From NCBI GenBank assembly GCA_002311655.1, contig DBYZ01000008.1, forward strand, positions 62,001 through 126,000: DNA of 64,000 bases. Reading direction: 5' to 3'. A program made the translations under genes and the position numbers. This DNA is from Bacteroidales bacterium UBA1173. GTDB lineage: Bacteria > Bacteroidota > Bacteroidia > Bacteroidales > F082. Numbering within the stretch: the stretch's first letter is position 1; each line of letters starts with the position of its first letter. The notes beneath the pieces were generated by a model, which saw only the letters and a list, made by a program, of their open reading frames with translations, had not been told where the DNA came from and made no database searches. Shown here in pieces: positions 18,001 to 25,859 of the stretch.

Positions 18001-19236
18001 GAAGGCTCACATCTTATCATCGAAGACGGCGGCCAGCTTATCCATACCGAAGATGTTAATGCCACACTCCAAAAAGAAATCACCGCATGGACAACTAAAG
18101 ATGTCGGAGGATGGTACTTCATCGCATCACCAGTTGATGGCGCTGCTATTGACGAGTCGTTCGATCAAACAATCGCAATAGACTTGTTCAAATACGACGA
18201 GCCAGCTGCATATTGGTACTCATATCTTAATAACGGCCATAATCTGCATCCATTCTCAACTTTAACTAGAGGTGTTGGTTATCTACACGCCAGTGAGTCT
18301 CAACAGACTTTGGAATTCACTGGCGAGATGGCGGGCACAAACGCACCATTTAGCTTGCCTTTGAGTTATGCATGCACATATGACGACGTAAAGGGTTTCA
18401 ACCTCGTTGGTAACCCATTCACACGCAACCTCAAATCAGGCGACATCGCAATTGATGATGAGCCTACATATTCATTCCTGCTTCTCAATAATGATGAAGA
18501 CTATGAGGTATGCAACATGCTGGATGGTGATCAAATCAAACCTGGTCAAGGATTCTTCATCCAAGCTGGCGATGTTAACCAGACATTGTATTTCAACCCG
18601 TCATCATCGAAAGACGAAAGCGAAATCGGAATCATCAGCATCGTAGCTGGCAATGAGAACAAAACCGACAAAGCCTTCATACAAATTGGTGGCGGCAACA
18701 CCTTGCGCAAGATGAACATCGCCAACAGCTCAATCGTTTATGTGATTAACGACGGCGACGACTATGCTGCAGCAAGAGTTGAAGAACTCGCTGGCACAAT
18801 GCCGGTGCACTTCAAGGCAGTTGAAGACGGAAAATTCACAATCACAATCAACGCCAAGAACATCGAGGCAAGCACAATGATGCTCTTCGACAACCAGACT
18901 GGCGAGCTTATCGACCTGCTGGAGACTCCGACCTACGCATTCAAAGCCTCAGCTGAGGATGACGACAACCGCTTCAAGCTCATCTTCGACTTCAACAACA
19001 ACTACAACGGTGTTGATGACAACTACGTCAATGGTAACTTCGCTTACCAGAACGGCGACGAGTTGTTAGTCAGCGGCGACGGCACATTGCAGGTGTTCGA
19101 CGTGATGGGTCGCTTCGTGATGAGCAAAGAGATCCACGGCAGCGAGAGCGTCTGCGTTTCAGCATTCGAAACAGGCGTTTACATGCTGAGATTTGTTGGA
19201 GAAAACATTATGACACAGAAAATTGTTGTTAGATAA
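12085..19236 (+). CDS. Giant fibronectin-III / jelly-roll surface protein with T9SS signal
   Basis: 2383 residues. A signal peptide (about 1-23) is followed by a beta-rich region (24-180) and two fibronectin type III (Fn3) domains to about 362. A domain at about 363-542 recurs in the paralogue. From about 543 Fn3 domains alternate with MAM-like/choice-of-anchor jelly rolls, each opening with a YGFE motif and closing with YIDDI. Two consecutive Fn3-jelly-roll units are nearly identical, 250 residues (750 bp) apart. At about 1932-2280 there is a conserved region (EDGGQLIHTEDV, WYFIASPVDG, KGFNLVGNPF, KPGQGFFIQAG). The last ~95 residues are the T9SS sorting domain (LQVFDVMGRFVM ... GVYMLRF ... 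QKIVVR). Probably a cell-surface adhesin or matrix protein; no catalytic motif was seen. A 95-aa partner gene follows 22 bases later. Confidence 0.88.
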   Translation: MKKRFLLLMLFVALLAPWAVKGQNTVYQKVTQLSDITSDGTYILVNEANKKVTLTTGATTSSGNYLSTSTITITDNQIDASSLPANTAYLTISGSSTYTLKNQNDKYICGTISSGNCKLYWGTNDSHYNWNISFSNSEVSIRRTVGNSTNYLTYSYSNIVGSTTYTSGSVSLFKATEATDYPAPKNLTVTSKTAHEATLTWASPSENLTGYAYQYKKTADESWSELESVGSSVLTCTIDELDAETSYDFRIKALYDDDPEINFATTTFTTEPSCPAPTNLEFTLTPGNGSRVTLNWTENGEATSWQLCLNGDEENLIAMNTNPFTYDGCTPEIVNTAKVRAYCDATDQSDWSNTVSFTPTSTYTITLNDNTNTNSYVPIYGSYIDYGTRSQFIIPASALSEIQWATLSKLTFYNATASVDFGTREFAVYMKEVNYTTFETAACEDWNSMSEVRSSGTISISNNQMVLTLTAPYLYKGGNLMIGIQQTAFSSSTKSLSWYGVTQTSGTYTAIYNNANSSHVWSTTYSRQTFLPKVTIDYTPGEEPSCLPVTLGDYTATSSTAAINWTSNGEETSWNVRWRINGSSDAYNTAVATSYSYEITGLNGLTTYEYGVQAICEELSDWTSSTLMTECGAKNLTYFYGFEDATDYDNCWNKDNFHSSTGIYNSYVRTGSNCFRFYYSTSNDPQTLISPELNTTSKGVRVELYYRTQSSGSYYEQKFKVGYSTTSTDVDSFTWDDMVTTTSNTYTLYQHDFGVDGIKYIAIQYIYDKSYSLYIDDITLSEAPSCFKPTGLTASNATSSTVNLSWTPGSVEQDHWDIYYSTSSTAPTSTTVLDETNSRINIDQNPYILTGLESNTTYYVWVRGNCGSGDVSEWSDVEDFQTECNAYPIPYEYGFEEEEASDMDCWTMTNCNTSTGRTATDKRTGSYGFGFNRNSLYDPQYLITPELSGTSAGVHIEFYYKHSANTCNFQVGHSTTTKDVASAFTWSEEVSNPSSSYVYFEYDFPENTKYICIRYNATTWTSLYIDDIKITAIPTCKKPTGLTASDATSSTVNLSWTPGSVGQDHWDIYYSTSSTAPTSTTVLDETNSRINIDENPYILTGLEGFTTYYVWVRGNCGGGDVSGWSEGTNFQTECAAYPIPYDYGFEDAYDMNCWKMKDEYSSTGRISGNGHNSSSYCFRFYYANTYETQYLITPELSGATEGVHVEFYYKRSSAYSVSTFQVGYSTTTDDVEAFTWNEATGNPSTTYQLFEEDFKYNIKYIAIKYNATSYDNLYIDDISLSIAPTCSRPKAVAASAITTHTAQLGWTAGYSDQDHWDIYYNTSNTVPTGETVPSIENTGNNPQELTGLLKNTMYYAWVRGNCGGSVSEWSKLEYSFITLDLIAPDGLLATNITANSATVSWNAVATNDNHASYELYYSTSSSTPSDTPETGDNYITGIAETSYTLDNVLDEATTYYVWVRDNCGSDGNTAWSSPINFPTNQTPVVIDDTHPFFDDFETENKWLLINKNQTNQWAWGTAAHNGEGSTKAIYISNDGGESHYYSISNTSVSFATKCFTISEGTYSFSYDWISNGEHGSWDEYDFMRVVLAPSTVSLSAGTTPSGLTKNTVPKGWIALDGGSQLNNSDEWQTKRINDVEIINGNYILVIYWVNDGGSGNQPPAAIDNFSIATMTCSTPTALHDTETTSTTATLAWTKGAESQTQWEIAYKDESFDPNTDTYLTKTANTDPTVELTGLTPATTYHAYVRAVCDEEDYSDWSAEDTFLTDCGSYTVDSEHSFTQSFDDATFQPLCWTLGAACEHGDNWTRSTTYKHSGTASAYSSYYGTVELWTPTLNIDAEYAKLSFWSYNTGASYYTGGSDDAGGLNIVKVSTDGGSTYTQIWCPESVTQSWVETTLSLADYVGQEIIIAFIHEGDNANGWYLDDVTVTAFDKVIFAGNWPTSGDMPSIDDNVYIAGDVIIENGTVAYANSITLEEGSHLIIEDGGQLIHTEDVNATLQKEITAWTTKDVGGWYFIASPVDGAAIDESFDQTIAIDLFKYDEPAAYWYSYLNNGHNLHPFSTLTRGVGYLHASESQQTLEFTGEMAGTNAPFSLPLSYACTYDDVKGFNLVGNPFTRNLKSGDIAIDDEPTYSFLLLNNDEDYEVCNMLDGDQIKPGQGFFIQAGDVNQTLYFNPSSSKDESEIGIISIVAGNENKTDKAFIQIGGGNTLRKMNIANSSIVYVINDGDDYAAARVEELAGTMPVHFKAVEDGKFTITINAKNIEASTMMLFDNQTGELIDLLETPTYAFKASAEDDDNRFKLIFDFNNNYNGVDDNYVNGNFAYQNGDELLVSGDGTLQVFDVMGRFVMSKEIHGSESVCVSAFETGVYMLRFVGENIMTQKIVVR
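14431..15930 (+). repeat. Tandem 750-bp repeat units in coding sequence
   Basis: The segment AATTTGAGCTGGACACCAGG occurs at 14491 and again at exactly 15241, and flanking sequence is closely similar for hundreds of bases. Each unit codes for one Fn3 plus one jelly-roll domain. A more diverged third Fn3 follows from about 15930. Such repeats can expand or contract by recombination. Confidence 0.8.
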
Positions 19237-19258
19237 TTAATAATAGGAGAATATAACC

Positions 19259-19546
19259 ATGAAAAAGATATTATTAGCAATCGCATTAGTTTCTATGATA
19301 GGTCTCGGTGCCAGCGCACAGCGCTTTGGCAGCAGCGACGGTTTCTTCAACAACTGGGAAGATGTTGGCAACGGTCTCGACAAATTCGATGATTTTGACA
19401 ACCTAAGAGGCGGAGGCAATCCAGGGTTGCCTGGCAGTCACGGCGGTGAAGGTAACGATGTCCCTGCCCCACTAGGCAGTGGTTTGGTGGTGCTGACAGC
19501 ACTCGGCGCAGGATACGCCATTGCGAGACGTAAACGCGAAGAATAA
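19259..19546 (+). CDS. Small exported protein with PAPLGSG-hydrophobic-RKR tail (paralogue 1)
   Basis: 95 residues, not a family I can name. The signal peptide is MKKILLAIALVSMIGLGASA, with cleavage likely before or after Gln21. The mature part begins RFGSSDGFFNNWEDVGNGLD, then an Asp/Phe-rich and Gly/Pro-rich linker. The C-terminus is tripartite: PAPLGSG, about 16 hydrophobic residues (VVLTALGAGYAIA), then RRKREE. That layout is what sortase-like and exosortase-like systems recognise, or it may be a simple membrane anchor. A good ribosome-binding AGGAG lies just upstream. The gene begins 22 bases after the giant T9SS gene and precedes a strong terminator, so the two form an operon. A near copy follows the second giant gene at 25514. 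Confidence 0.8.
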   Translation: MKKILLAIALVSMIGLGASAQRFGSSDGFFNNWEDVGNGLDKFDDFDNLRGGGNPGLPGSHGGEGNDVPAPLGSGLVVLTALGAGYAIARRKREE

Positions 19547-19572
19547 ACACCTATCCGAAATCGGAATCAATT

Positions 19573-19611
19573 CGCAGGGACGCGGCAAGCCGCGTCCCTG
19601 CGCTTTTTTTT
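19573..19611 (+). terminator. Strong intrinsic terminator
   Basis: Perfect 13-bp GC-rich stem CGCAGGGACGCGG / CCGCGTCCCTGCG around a CAAG loop, followed by C and eight T. It ends the first giant/small cassette. Confidence 0.95.
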
Positions 19612-19642
19612 GAAAAAAATCTTCACACTAAAATATTTTTTG

Positions 19643-19650
19643 TATTTTTG
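19643..19650 (+). promoter_or_regulatory. Promoter -7 element, second giant surface protein
   Basis: TATTTTTG followed by C, about 157 bases before the ATG. The second cassette therefore starts its own transcript with a long leader. Confidence 0.6.
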
Positions 19651-19707
19651 CAGCCATATTTACGGTATTCCCGGTTTTTATCCCCCCAACTTTTATAACA
19701 TAAAATC

Positions 19708-19739
19708 GACAAGGACGCTTGTCCTAGCTCGGTTTTTTT
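19708..19739 (+). promoter_or_regulatory. Leader hairpin with T-run, possible attenuator
   Basis: GACAAG (19708-19713) pairs with CTTGTC (19718-19723). The alternative pairing AGGAC/GTCCT is also possible, and a run of seven T starts at 19733. It lies inside the leader of the second giant gene. The stem is short and offset from the T-run, so termination is uncertain. Confidence 0.35.
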
Positions 19740-19807
19740 AACATGCGAATTTTCAATTGTTAAATACTAAAATTAAATATTTAAATAGTTAACCAATAAA
19801 AATTAAA

Positions 19808-22800
19808 ATGAAAAAAAAATCTTTACTTCTAATCCTGTTGATGGCGTTGATGATGCCATGGGCAGCGAACGCACAGCAAACTCTCACTGTGTATGAAGAT
19901 GAAACGGGAACGAGCAACAGAACCCCAATTTACACCTATTATTTTGACGCATTTTCAAGAGCGCAGACAGTGTTTCCTGCCGAAGATTTAGGGGAAATGG
20001 GAGGCGGAACAATCACTGCCATCAAATTCTACACGACTTACACTAACGAGTACGAGACAGATGTCGATGTTGATGTTTATCTGACCGAAGTGGCAAACGC
20101 CACAATCACTTCATTTGTTGATTTAGGCAATGCGATAACAGTGTACACCGGACATCTCGTCTATGTCAAGAATCCTGACAACAACGATAAAGCTGAAGTC
20201 ACCATCACTTTGTCGACACCATACGCATACGGAGGCGGCAACCTCCTCTTCGGTTGCGACAACAAGACTAAAGGCGACTATGAAAACATCTATTACTGTG
20301 GAAAGTTCGCATCAGGTGCCTCTATCTACGGCAACGACAGTTCAAGCACTCCTACAACAGCAACGGCATCAAATTTCCTGCCTATAACCACATTCACCTA
20401 CACACCGAATGCCTCTGGCTGCGACATGCCGACATCAATAGCGGTGAACAGCATCACTCATAACAGTGCCACCGTGACATGGGATGGCGACGGCGACAAA
20501 TGGAACCTCCGTTACAAGGCTTCAACAGATGCCGACTACACCTTAGTGGAAAATCTGACAGACAAAACATACACCTTTAATGAAACACTTGAAGGCAACA
20601 CTACATATAGCGTTGGAGTTCAAACAATATGCAGCGGCTCCACAAGCAATTTCAAAGCCACCACTTTCACCACTCTCAATCCTTGCGCAGCTCCTACCGA
20701 CCTGGTAGTCACCGACATCACCACTTCGTCGGCCAGACTCAGCTGGACAGCAGGATATCAGGAGACCTCGTGGACTGTGCAATACAAGAAATCATCTGAC
20801 ACAGAATGGCTTGAGAAAACAGTATACAATGCTTACATTGACCTGACAGGACTTGAATCATGCAAGAAATACGATGTAAGGGTTTACAACTGCCAAAATT
20901 ATCTCTCTGGTGATTTCATCACGAAGGCGGCAATCCCATTTACGGAAGACTTTGCATACTCATCAACTCCTGTTGGTTGGGCAAGATACAGCGGTCTTCT
21001 TAGCGATGTGCTGGCCGGCACCCCTCTCAGCACAGGTGGTTCCTGGACTTTTGGCACAGGCAGCAATGGCGTTTTCGACAGCCACGCCTACCTGAACATT
21101 TACGGAAGCAGCTGCAGATACTGGCTGGTAACCCCATCCATGATGATGTATGACAACGTACAATTGAGTTTTGATGTAGCTCTTACAAAATATAGCGGCA
21201 CCTTGGCGCAAATCAACACAGAACTCGGTGCCGACGACATGTTTGTGGTTCTCATTTCCACTGACGATGGCGCACACTGGACCATCTTACGCCAGTGGGA
21301 CAACGCAGGTTCTGCGTATGTTTACAACAATATCTCTTGCTCAGCAGTGGGACAAAACCACAAGATTGACCTGAGCGCCTATGCTGGACAGGAAATAGCC
21401 ATCGCTTTTTATGGCGAATCAACGATTTCGGAGGACAAGAGCGACAACAACATTCACATCGACAATGTTAGCATCAACTACATTCCGAGCTGCGAAGTCC
21501 CTACAGGATTGGCAAACTCAAACGTTACAGCCCACACCGTCGACTTAAACTGGGCAAGCGACGCCTCAGCTTGGATAGTGGCATACAAGACATCAGAAGA
21601 AGCTGACTTCACAGAGGTTTACGCCAATACAAACAATTTCACGCTTACAGGTCTCACACCTGAGACACAATACACAGCCAAGGTGCAAACCGACTGCGAC
21701 GGCATTTACAGCGACTGGAGTCTCACCACAAGCTTCACAACCGCTGTAGCATGTCAGGCTCCTACACAGTTAACTGCAAGCATCACACCTGGCAACGGCT
21801 CAATAGCCACTCTGAACTGGATAGAAAACGGCGATGCCAACGACTGGGTGCTTCAATATGACACAGAAAACACCTTCGCGAATCCAACAGAGTTCGACGG
21901 AACTTTTGTAGTATCAGGAACAAACATCTCCGCAAATCTTACAGGTCTCACACCTGAGACAACATACTTCGCACGCGTAAAAGCAGCTTGCGGCGGAATC
22001 GACGGAGAAAGCTCATGGAGCGACATTTACAGCTTCACTCCTACCGATGCTTACATAGTCATAGCGAATGACGGAACTAACACAAACAACTACGTTCCTT
22101 TCTACGGTTATTATGCCGACTCTAATTCCGACAGCCAGTTTATCATCCCTGCCTCAGAATTGACAAGCATGCGCTGGGGAACCATCAACAAGCTTACATT
22201 CTACAGCAACACCAACAACCAGGTCGTATGGGAAAATGCTGTTTATGACATTTATATCAAAGAAGTCCCGAACACATATTTTGAAAGCGCCACTTACGTC
22301 GACTGGTCAACGATGACGAAGGTATACACCGGTGGAGTCAGCTTAGAAAACAACATGATGGAGTTCACATTATCAGAACCTTATCAATATACTGGCGACA
22401 ACCTCCTGATCGGTTTCGATGAAACAACAAATTCAAGCAATTATCCGTCAGTATTCTGGTATGGTGTGAATCAATCGACAAACACAGCAGTGTACAGCTA
22501 CAGCAGCGGTACCGGCACTTATGCACAATTCCTGCCAAAGACAACTATAGAGTTCACCCCTGGCACAGAACCTTCATGCTACAAACCTACAGGTTTAAGC
22601 GTAAACTATGCCAATGGCCAAACAGCCACTTTGAGTTGGGATGGCGGCACCAGTTTGTATAATATCAACGTTAACGGCATCGTGACAGAAGGCGTCACAA
22701 GTCCATACGTGCTGCAAAATCTTGAGTTATCCACCACTTACGAGGTGATGGTGCAGTCTGACTGTGGCAATACACAATCCGACTGGTCGAACAGTATAAG

Positions 22801-25477
22801 CTTCACCACCCCTGATTGCTGGGACGGACACTTCATCGAATACACCCTCAACGACAGCTATGGTGACGGCTGGAACGGCAACGCAATCGCGGTTTATGAA
22901 GGTTGCGATGCCAGCGGCACACCTTTTGCCACCTTGACCATTGGCAGTGGCAGTACCCTCGAGGGTTCACTCTACTTGTGCGAGGACACTTATTTATTTG
23001 TTTGGGTTGAAGGTAATTATCAAAATGAGACATCATGGACATTCACCGAAGGCGGCAACGTGCTTTTTGAAGGAGACGGCGACTCTGTCAATGGTAACGG
23101 AGAATTATTATACGTTGTAGGCACGCCTATGCCGACCTACGTGGAGGTTACAGATATAACAGCTCACGAAGCCACTGTTGAATGGACATCAAGTGAATCA
23201 GCATGGGAGGTTCAGTTGGACGACGAGACCCCAATATATGTGACAAACACCACCTACACCTTCACAGGACTCGACGCCTCAACAATGTACTCGGTAAAAG
23301 TCCGCACCTACATCAACAGCAGTGAGCAGAGCTGCTGGACACAGCCTGTCAACTTCACAACTACTGAAAACTGCCCGACATCGACCAATCTGACCGCAAG
23401 AGACATCACGCACAACAGCGTCACCTTGTCATGGAACGGCACAAGCGACAGCTACAATATCCGTTACAAAGAACAGTCGAGCAACAATACCACATACAGT
23501 TTTGATGAAGACGGCAACACGGAAGGCTGGACCACCATTGACGCCGATGGCGACGGATTCGTTTGGGCTCAACACATTAACGGTTCAGGCAACAACTATG
23601 CAACTCATACAGGTGTGGGCATCATGACTTCAGGAAGCTACGACAGCTCATCAAGCACTGCTTTGACTCCAGACAACTATCTTGTATCTCCACAATTTGA
23701 ACTTGGCGGCACCTTCAGTTTCTGGGCTTGCGCACAAGACCAGGCCTATCCTGCCGAGCATTTTGGAGTGGCAGTATCAACTACAGGCAACACCGACGAT
23801 GCCGACTTCACCACCATCCAAGAATGGACGATGACAGCCAAGGGCAACCGTGACAGTGGAGCTTATTATCAATTCATCGTCGACTTGAGCGCATACAGCG
23901 GCATGGGCTATGTCGCCATCCGTCACTTCAACTGCACCGACATGTTCTATCTCAATGTTGATGACATCGCAATATCAACAGAAAGCTCACCACAATGGAA
24001 TACGGTCACAAGCACCGACAACAGCATCATACTCACCGGACTTACACAAGGCAAGACCTACGAATTCCAAGTGCAAGGCATCTGCGGAACATATGAGTCA
24101 ACATGGTCTATGATACAATCATTCACAATACCGACAGTTATACTTTGGGAAAACGAATGGGCAACGGTTCCAACCATCACAGAATCAGTGACCATCACCG
24201 ATGTGGTTGTCATTCCTAACGGTTACACCGCTTACGCCGACGACATCACCCTCGAGCCGGGTGCCCAACTCATCATAGAGGAAGGCGGACAACTTATTCA
24301 CAATGGAGATGTCACCGCAACAATACAAAAAGGTATCACAGCTTACACAAGTAAAGACAGCGACGGCTGGTATCTGATATCCTCACCTGTTGACGGACTT
24401 TCGACAAGCGCAGTGACGACTGGTACTTACGACCTATTTATATATAATGAGCCGAATGCATACTGGTATTCAAACACTGGCACTGCAGCGCCATTCAACA
24501 CTCTTGAACTCACAAAAGGTTATCTCTATGCAAACGCCGCAAACCAGACACTGAATTTCGTGGGTGACATCATTGCCACCGAGACAGCCGACATCGCTGT
24601 CGATTTAAGCTACGGATGCGACGCCTATCCTGATTTGAAGGGCTTCAACCTCATGGGCAACCCGTTCTCACGTAACCTCACATCTGGTGACATCAAGATC
24701 GGGAACGTCAATGTTACAACATATTATGCGACAGACGGTGGCAGCGACCTCGACGAACGCAACATCAACGAAGCACCAATCAAACCTGGACAAGGCTTCA
24801 TGATTCAGGCTACCGCGGAAAACCAGCAGCTGGTGTTCAATCCATCTTCAAAAGACGACAATGAAAACAACGGATACATCAAGATTGTTGCAGGAAATGA
24901 TAATGGCACAGACAACGCATTCATCCAGATTGGCAACGGCAACACCTTGCGTAAGATGAGCATCGCCAACGGCACTGCAGTTTACGTGATGAATGACGGC
25001 GACGACTACGCAGCAGCAAGAGTCGAGGAACTCGAAGGCACAATACCGGTGAACTTCAAAGCAGTTGCAGACGGAGAATACACAATCACTGTCAACGCCA
25101 AGAACATCGAGGCAAGCACAATGATTCTCTTCGATGACTTCACTGGCGAGCAAATCGATTTGTTGGAGACTCCAAGCTACACATTCAAGGCTGAGACAAC
25201 CGCCCCTGAGAACCGTTTCAAGCTCATCTTCGACTTCAACAACAACTACAACGGTGTTGAAGACAACTACACCAATGGCAACTTCGCTTACCAGAGCGGT
25301 GATGAAATCATCATCAGCGGCGAAGGCGAACTGCAGGTGTTCGACGTTCTCGGTCGCATCGTGATGAGCCAGAACATTTCAGGTGTCGAGAGAATCAGCA
25401 AGCCTGAGACAGCCGGTGTTTACTTATTCGTTATTGTTGGCGAAGATATGAAGACACAAAAGATTGTCATCAGATAA
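19808..25477 (+). CDS. Second giant fibronectin-III / jelly-roll surface protein with T9SS signal
   Basis: 1889 residues, paralogous to the product of 12085-19236. A signal peptide (1-22) is followed by a domain at about 23-200 that recurs at about 750-920 and in the other giant protein (VPFYGYYAD, FIIPASEL, KLTFYS). Fn3 domains alternate with choice-of-anchor-J jelly rolls. At about 1000-1110 is a distinct domain with LNDSYGDGWNGNAIAVYEG, acidic and possibly metal-binding. Near 1195-1430 a jelly roll is inserted inside an Fn3 domain, whose second half resumes at PQWNTVTSTDNSIILTG. The region about 1440-1780 and the last ~95 residues (T9SS domain, ending TQKIVIR) closely match the first giant protein. 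Probably a surface adhesin. Its small partner starts 36 bases downstream. Confidence 0.88.
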   Translation: MKKKSLLLILLMALMMPWAANAQQTLTVYEDETGTSNRTPIYTYYFDAFSRAQTVFPAEDLGEMGGGTITAIKFYTTYTNEYETDVDVDVYLTEVANATITSFVDLGNAITVYTGHLVYVKNPDNNDKAEVTITLSTPYAYGGGNLLFGCDNKTKGDYENIYYCGKFASGASIYGNDSSSTPTTATASNFLPITTFTYTPNASGCDMPTSIAVNSITHNSATVTWDGDGDKWNLRYKASTDADYTLVENLTDKTYTFNETLEGNTTYSVGVQTICSGSTSNFKATTFTTLNPCAAPTDLVVTDITTSSARLSWTAGYQETSWTVQYKKSSDTEWLEKTVYNAYIDLTGLESCKKYDVRVYNCQNYLSGDFITKAAIPFTEDFAYSSTPVGWARYSGLLSDVLAGTPLSTGGSWTFGTGSNGVFDSHAYLNIYGSSCRYWLVTPSMMMYDNVQLSFDVALTKYSGTLAQINTELGADDMFVVLISTDDGAHWTILRQWDNAGSAYVYNNISCSAVGQNHKIDLSAYAGQEIAIAFYGESTISEDKSDNNIHIDNVSINYIPSCEVPTGLANSNVTAHTVDLNWASDASAWIVAYKTSEEADFTEVYANTNNFTLTGLTPETQYTAKVQTDCDGIYSDWSLTTSFTTAVACQAPTQLTASITPGNGSIATLNWIENGDANDWVLQYDTENTFANPTEFDGTFVVSGTNISANLTGLTPETTYFARVKAACGGIDGESSWSDIYSFTPTDAYIVIANDGTNTNNYVPFYGYYADSNSDSQFIIPASELTSMRWGTINKLTFYSNTNNQVVWENAVYDIYIKEVPNTYFESATYVDWSTMTKVYTGGVSLENNMMEFTLSEPYQYTGDNLLIGFDETTNSSNYPSVFWYGVNQSTNTAVYSYSSGTGTYAQFLPKTTIEFTPGTEPSCYKPTGLSVNYANGQTATLSWDGGTSLYNINVNGIVTEGVTSPYVLQNLELSTTYEVMVQSDCGNTQSDWSNSISFTTPDCWDGHFIEYTLNDSYGDGWNGNAIAVYEGCDASGTPFATLTIGSGSTLEGSLYLCEDTYLFVWVEGNYQNETSWTFTEGGNVLFEGDGDSVNGNGELLYVVGTPMPTYVEVTDITAHEATVEWTSSESAWEVQLDDETPIYVTNTTYTFTGLDASTMYSVKVRTYINSSEQSCWTQPVNFTTTENCPTSTNLTARDITHNSVTLSWNGTSDSYNIRYKEQSSNNTTYSFDEDGNTEGWTTIDADGDGFVWAQHINGSGNNYATHTGVGIMTSGSYDSSSSTALTPDNYLVSPQFELGGTFSFWACAQDQAYPAEHFGVAVSTTGNTDDADFTTIQEWTMTAKGNRDSGAYYQFIVDLSAYSGMGYVAIRHFNCTDMFYLNVDDIAISTESSPQWNTVTSTDNSIILTGLTQGKTYEFQVQGICGTYESTWSMIQSFTIPTVILWENEWATVPTITESVTITDVVVIPNGYTAYADDITLEPGAQLIIEEGGQLIHNGDVTATIQKGITAYTSKDSDGWYLISSPVDGLSTSAVTTGTYDLFIYNEPNAYWYSNTGTAAPFNTLELTKGYLYANAANQTLNFVGDIIATETADIAVDLSYGCDAYPDLKGFNLMGNPFSRNLTSGDIKIGNVNVTTYYATDGGSDLDERNINEAPIKPGQGFMIQATAENQQLVFNPSSKDDNENNGYIKIVAGNDNGTDNAFIQIGNGNTLRKMSIANGTAVYVMNDGDDYAAARVEELEGTIPVNFKAVADGEYTITVNAKNIEASTMILFDDFTGEQIDLLETPSYTFKAETTAPENRFKLIFDFNNNYNGVEDNYTNGNFAYQSGDEIIISGEGELQVFDVLGRIVMSQNISGVERISKPETAGVYLFVIVGEDMKTQKIVIR

Positions 25478-25513
25478 ATTGATTGAAAAAAGTAGATAAT
25501 TAAATAACAAAAT

Positions 25514-25798
25514 ATGAAAAAGGTATTATTTACAGTAGCTTTGTTTTTAATGATAGGTCTCGGTGCCAGTGCGCAGCGCTTTGGCAGCAGCGACGGTTTC
25601 TTTAACAACTGGGAGGATGTTGGCAACGGTCTCGACAATTTCGATGATTTTGGCAACCTCAGAGGTGGAGGCGACCCAGGGTTCCCTAACATTCACGGCG
25701 GTGGAGGCGATGTCCCTGCCCCACTTGGCAGCGGCATAGCAGTGCTCACAGCACTCGGAGCAGGATATGCTTTAGTAAAACGCAAACGAGGCGAATAA
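25514..25798 (+). CDS. Small exported protein with PAPLGSG-hydrophobic-RKR tail (paralogue 2)
   Basis: 94 residues, family not recognised. The signal peptide differs from that of paralogue 1, but from GLGASAQRFGSSDGFFNNW onward the two are nearly identical: WEDVGNGLD, FDDF, NLRGGG, HGG and the tail DVPAPLGSG plus hydrophobic segment plus KRKRGE. The nucleotide sequence is also very similar, which indicates a recent duplication together with the 3' end of the giant gene. The strict conservation of the 12-residue mature N-terminus (RFGSSDGFFNNW) and the tail suggests both ends are functional. It follows the giant gene by 36 bases and precedes a perfect palindromic terminator. A surface or membrane partner of the giant protein is the simplest guess. 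Confidence 0.8.
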   Translation: MKKVLFTVALFLMIGLGASAQRFGSSDGFFNNWEDVGNGLDNFDDFGNLRGGGDPGFPNIHGGGGDVPAPLGSGIAVLTALGAGYALVKRKRGE

Positions 25799-25809
25799 AG
25801 CGACAAAAA

Positions 25810-25844
25810 ACAAGGACCGGCAATTGCCGGTCCTTGTGCTTTTA
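25810..25844. terminator. Bidirectional intrinsic terminator
   Basis: ACAAGGACCGGCAA (25810-25823) and TTGCCGGTCCTTGT (25824-25837) form a perfect palindrome. T-rich sequence follows on the plus strand and an A-run at 25804-25810 gives a T-run on the minus strand, so it serves the small-protein gene and gap. Confidence 0.9.
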
Positions 25845-25859
25845 AAAACTTATAACTGT

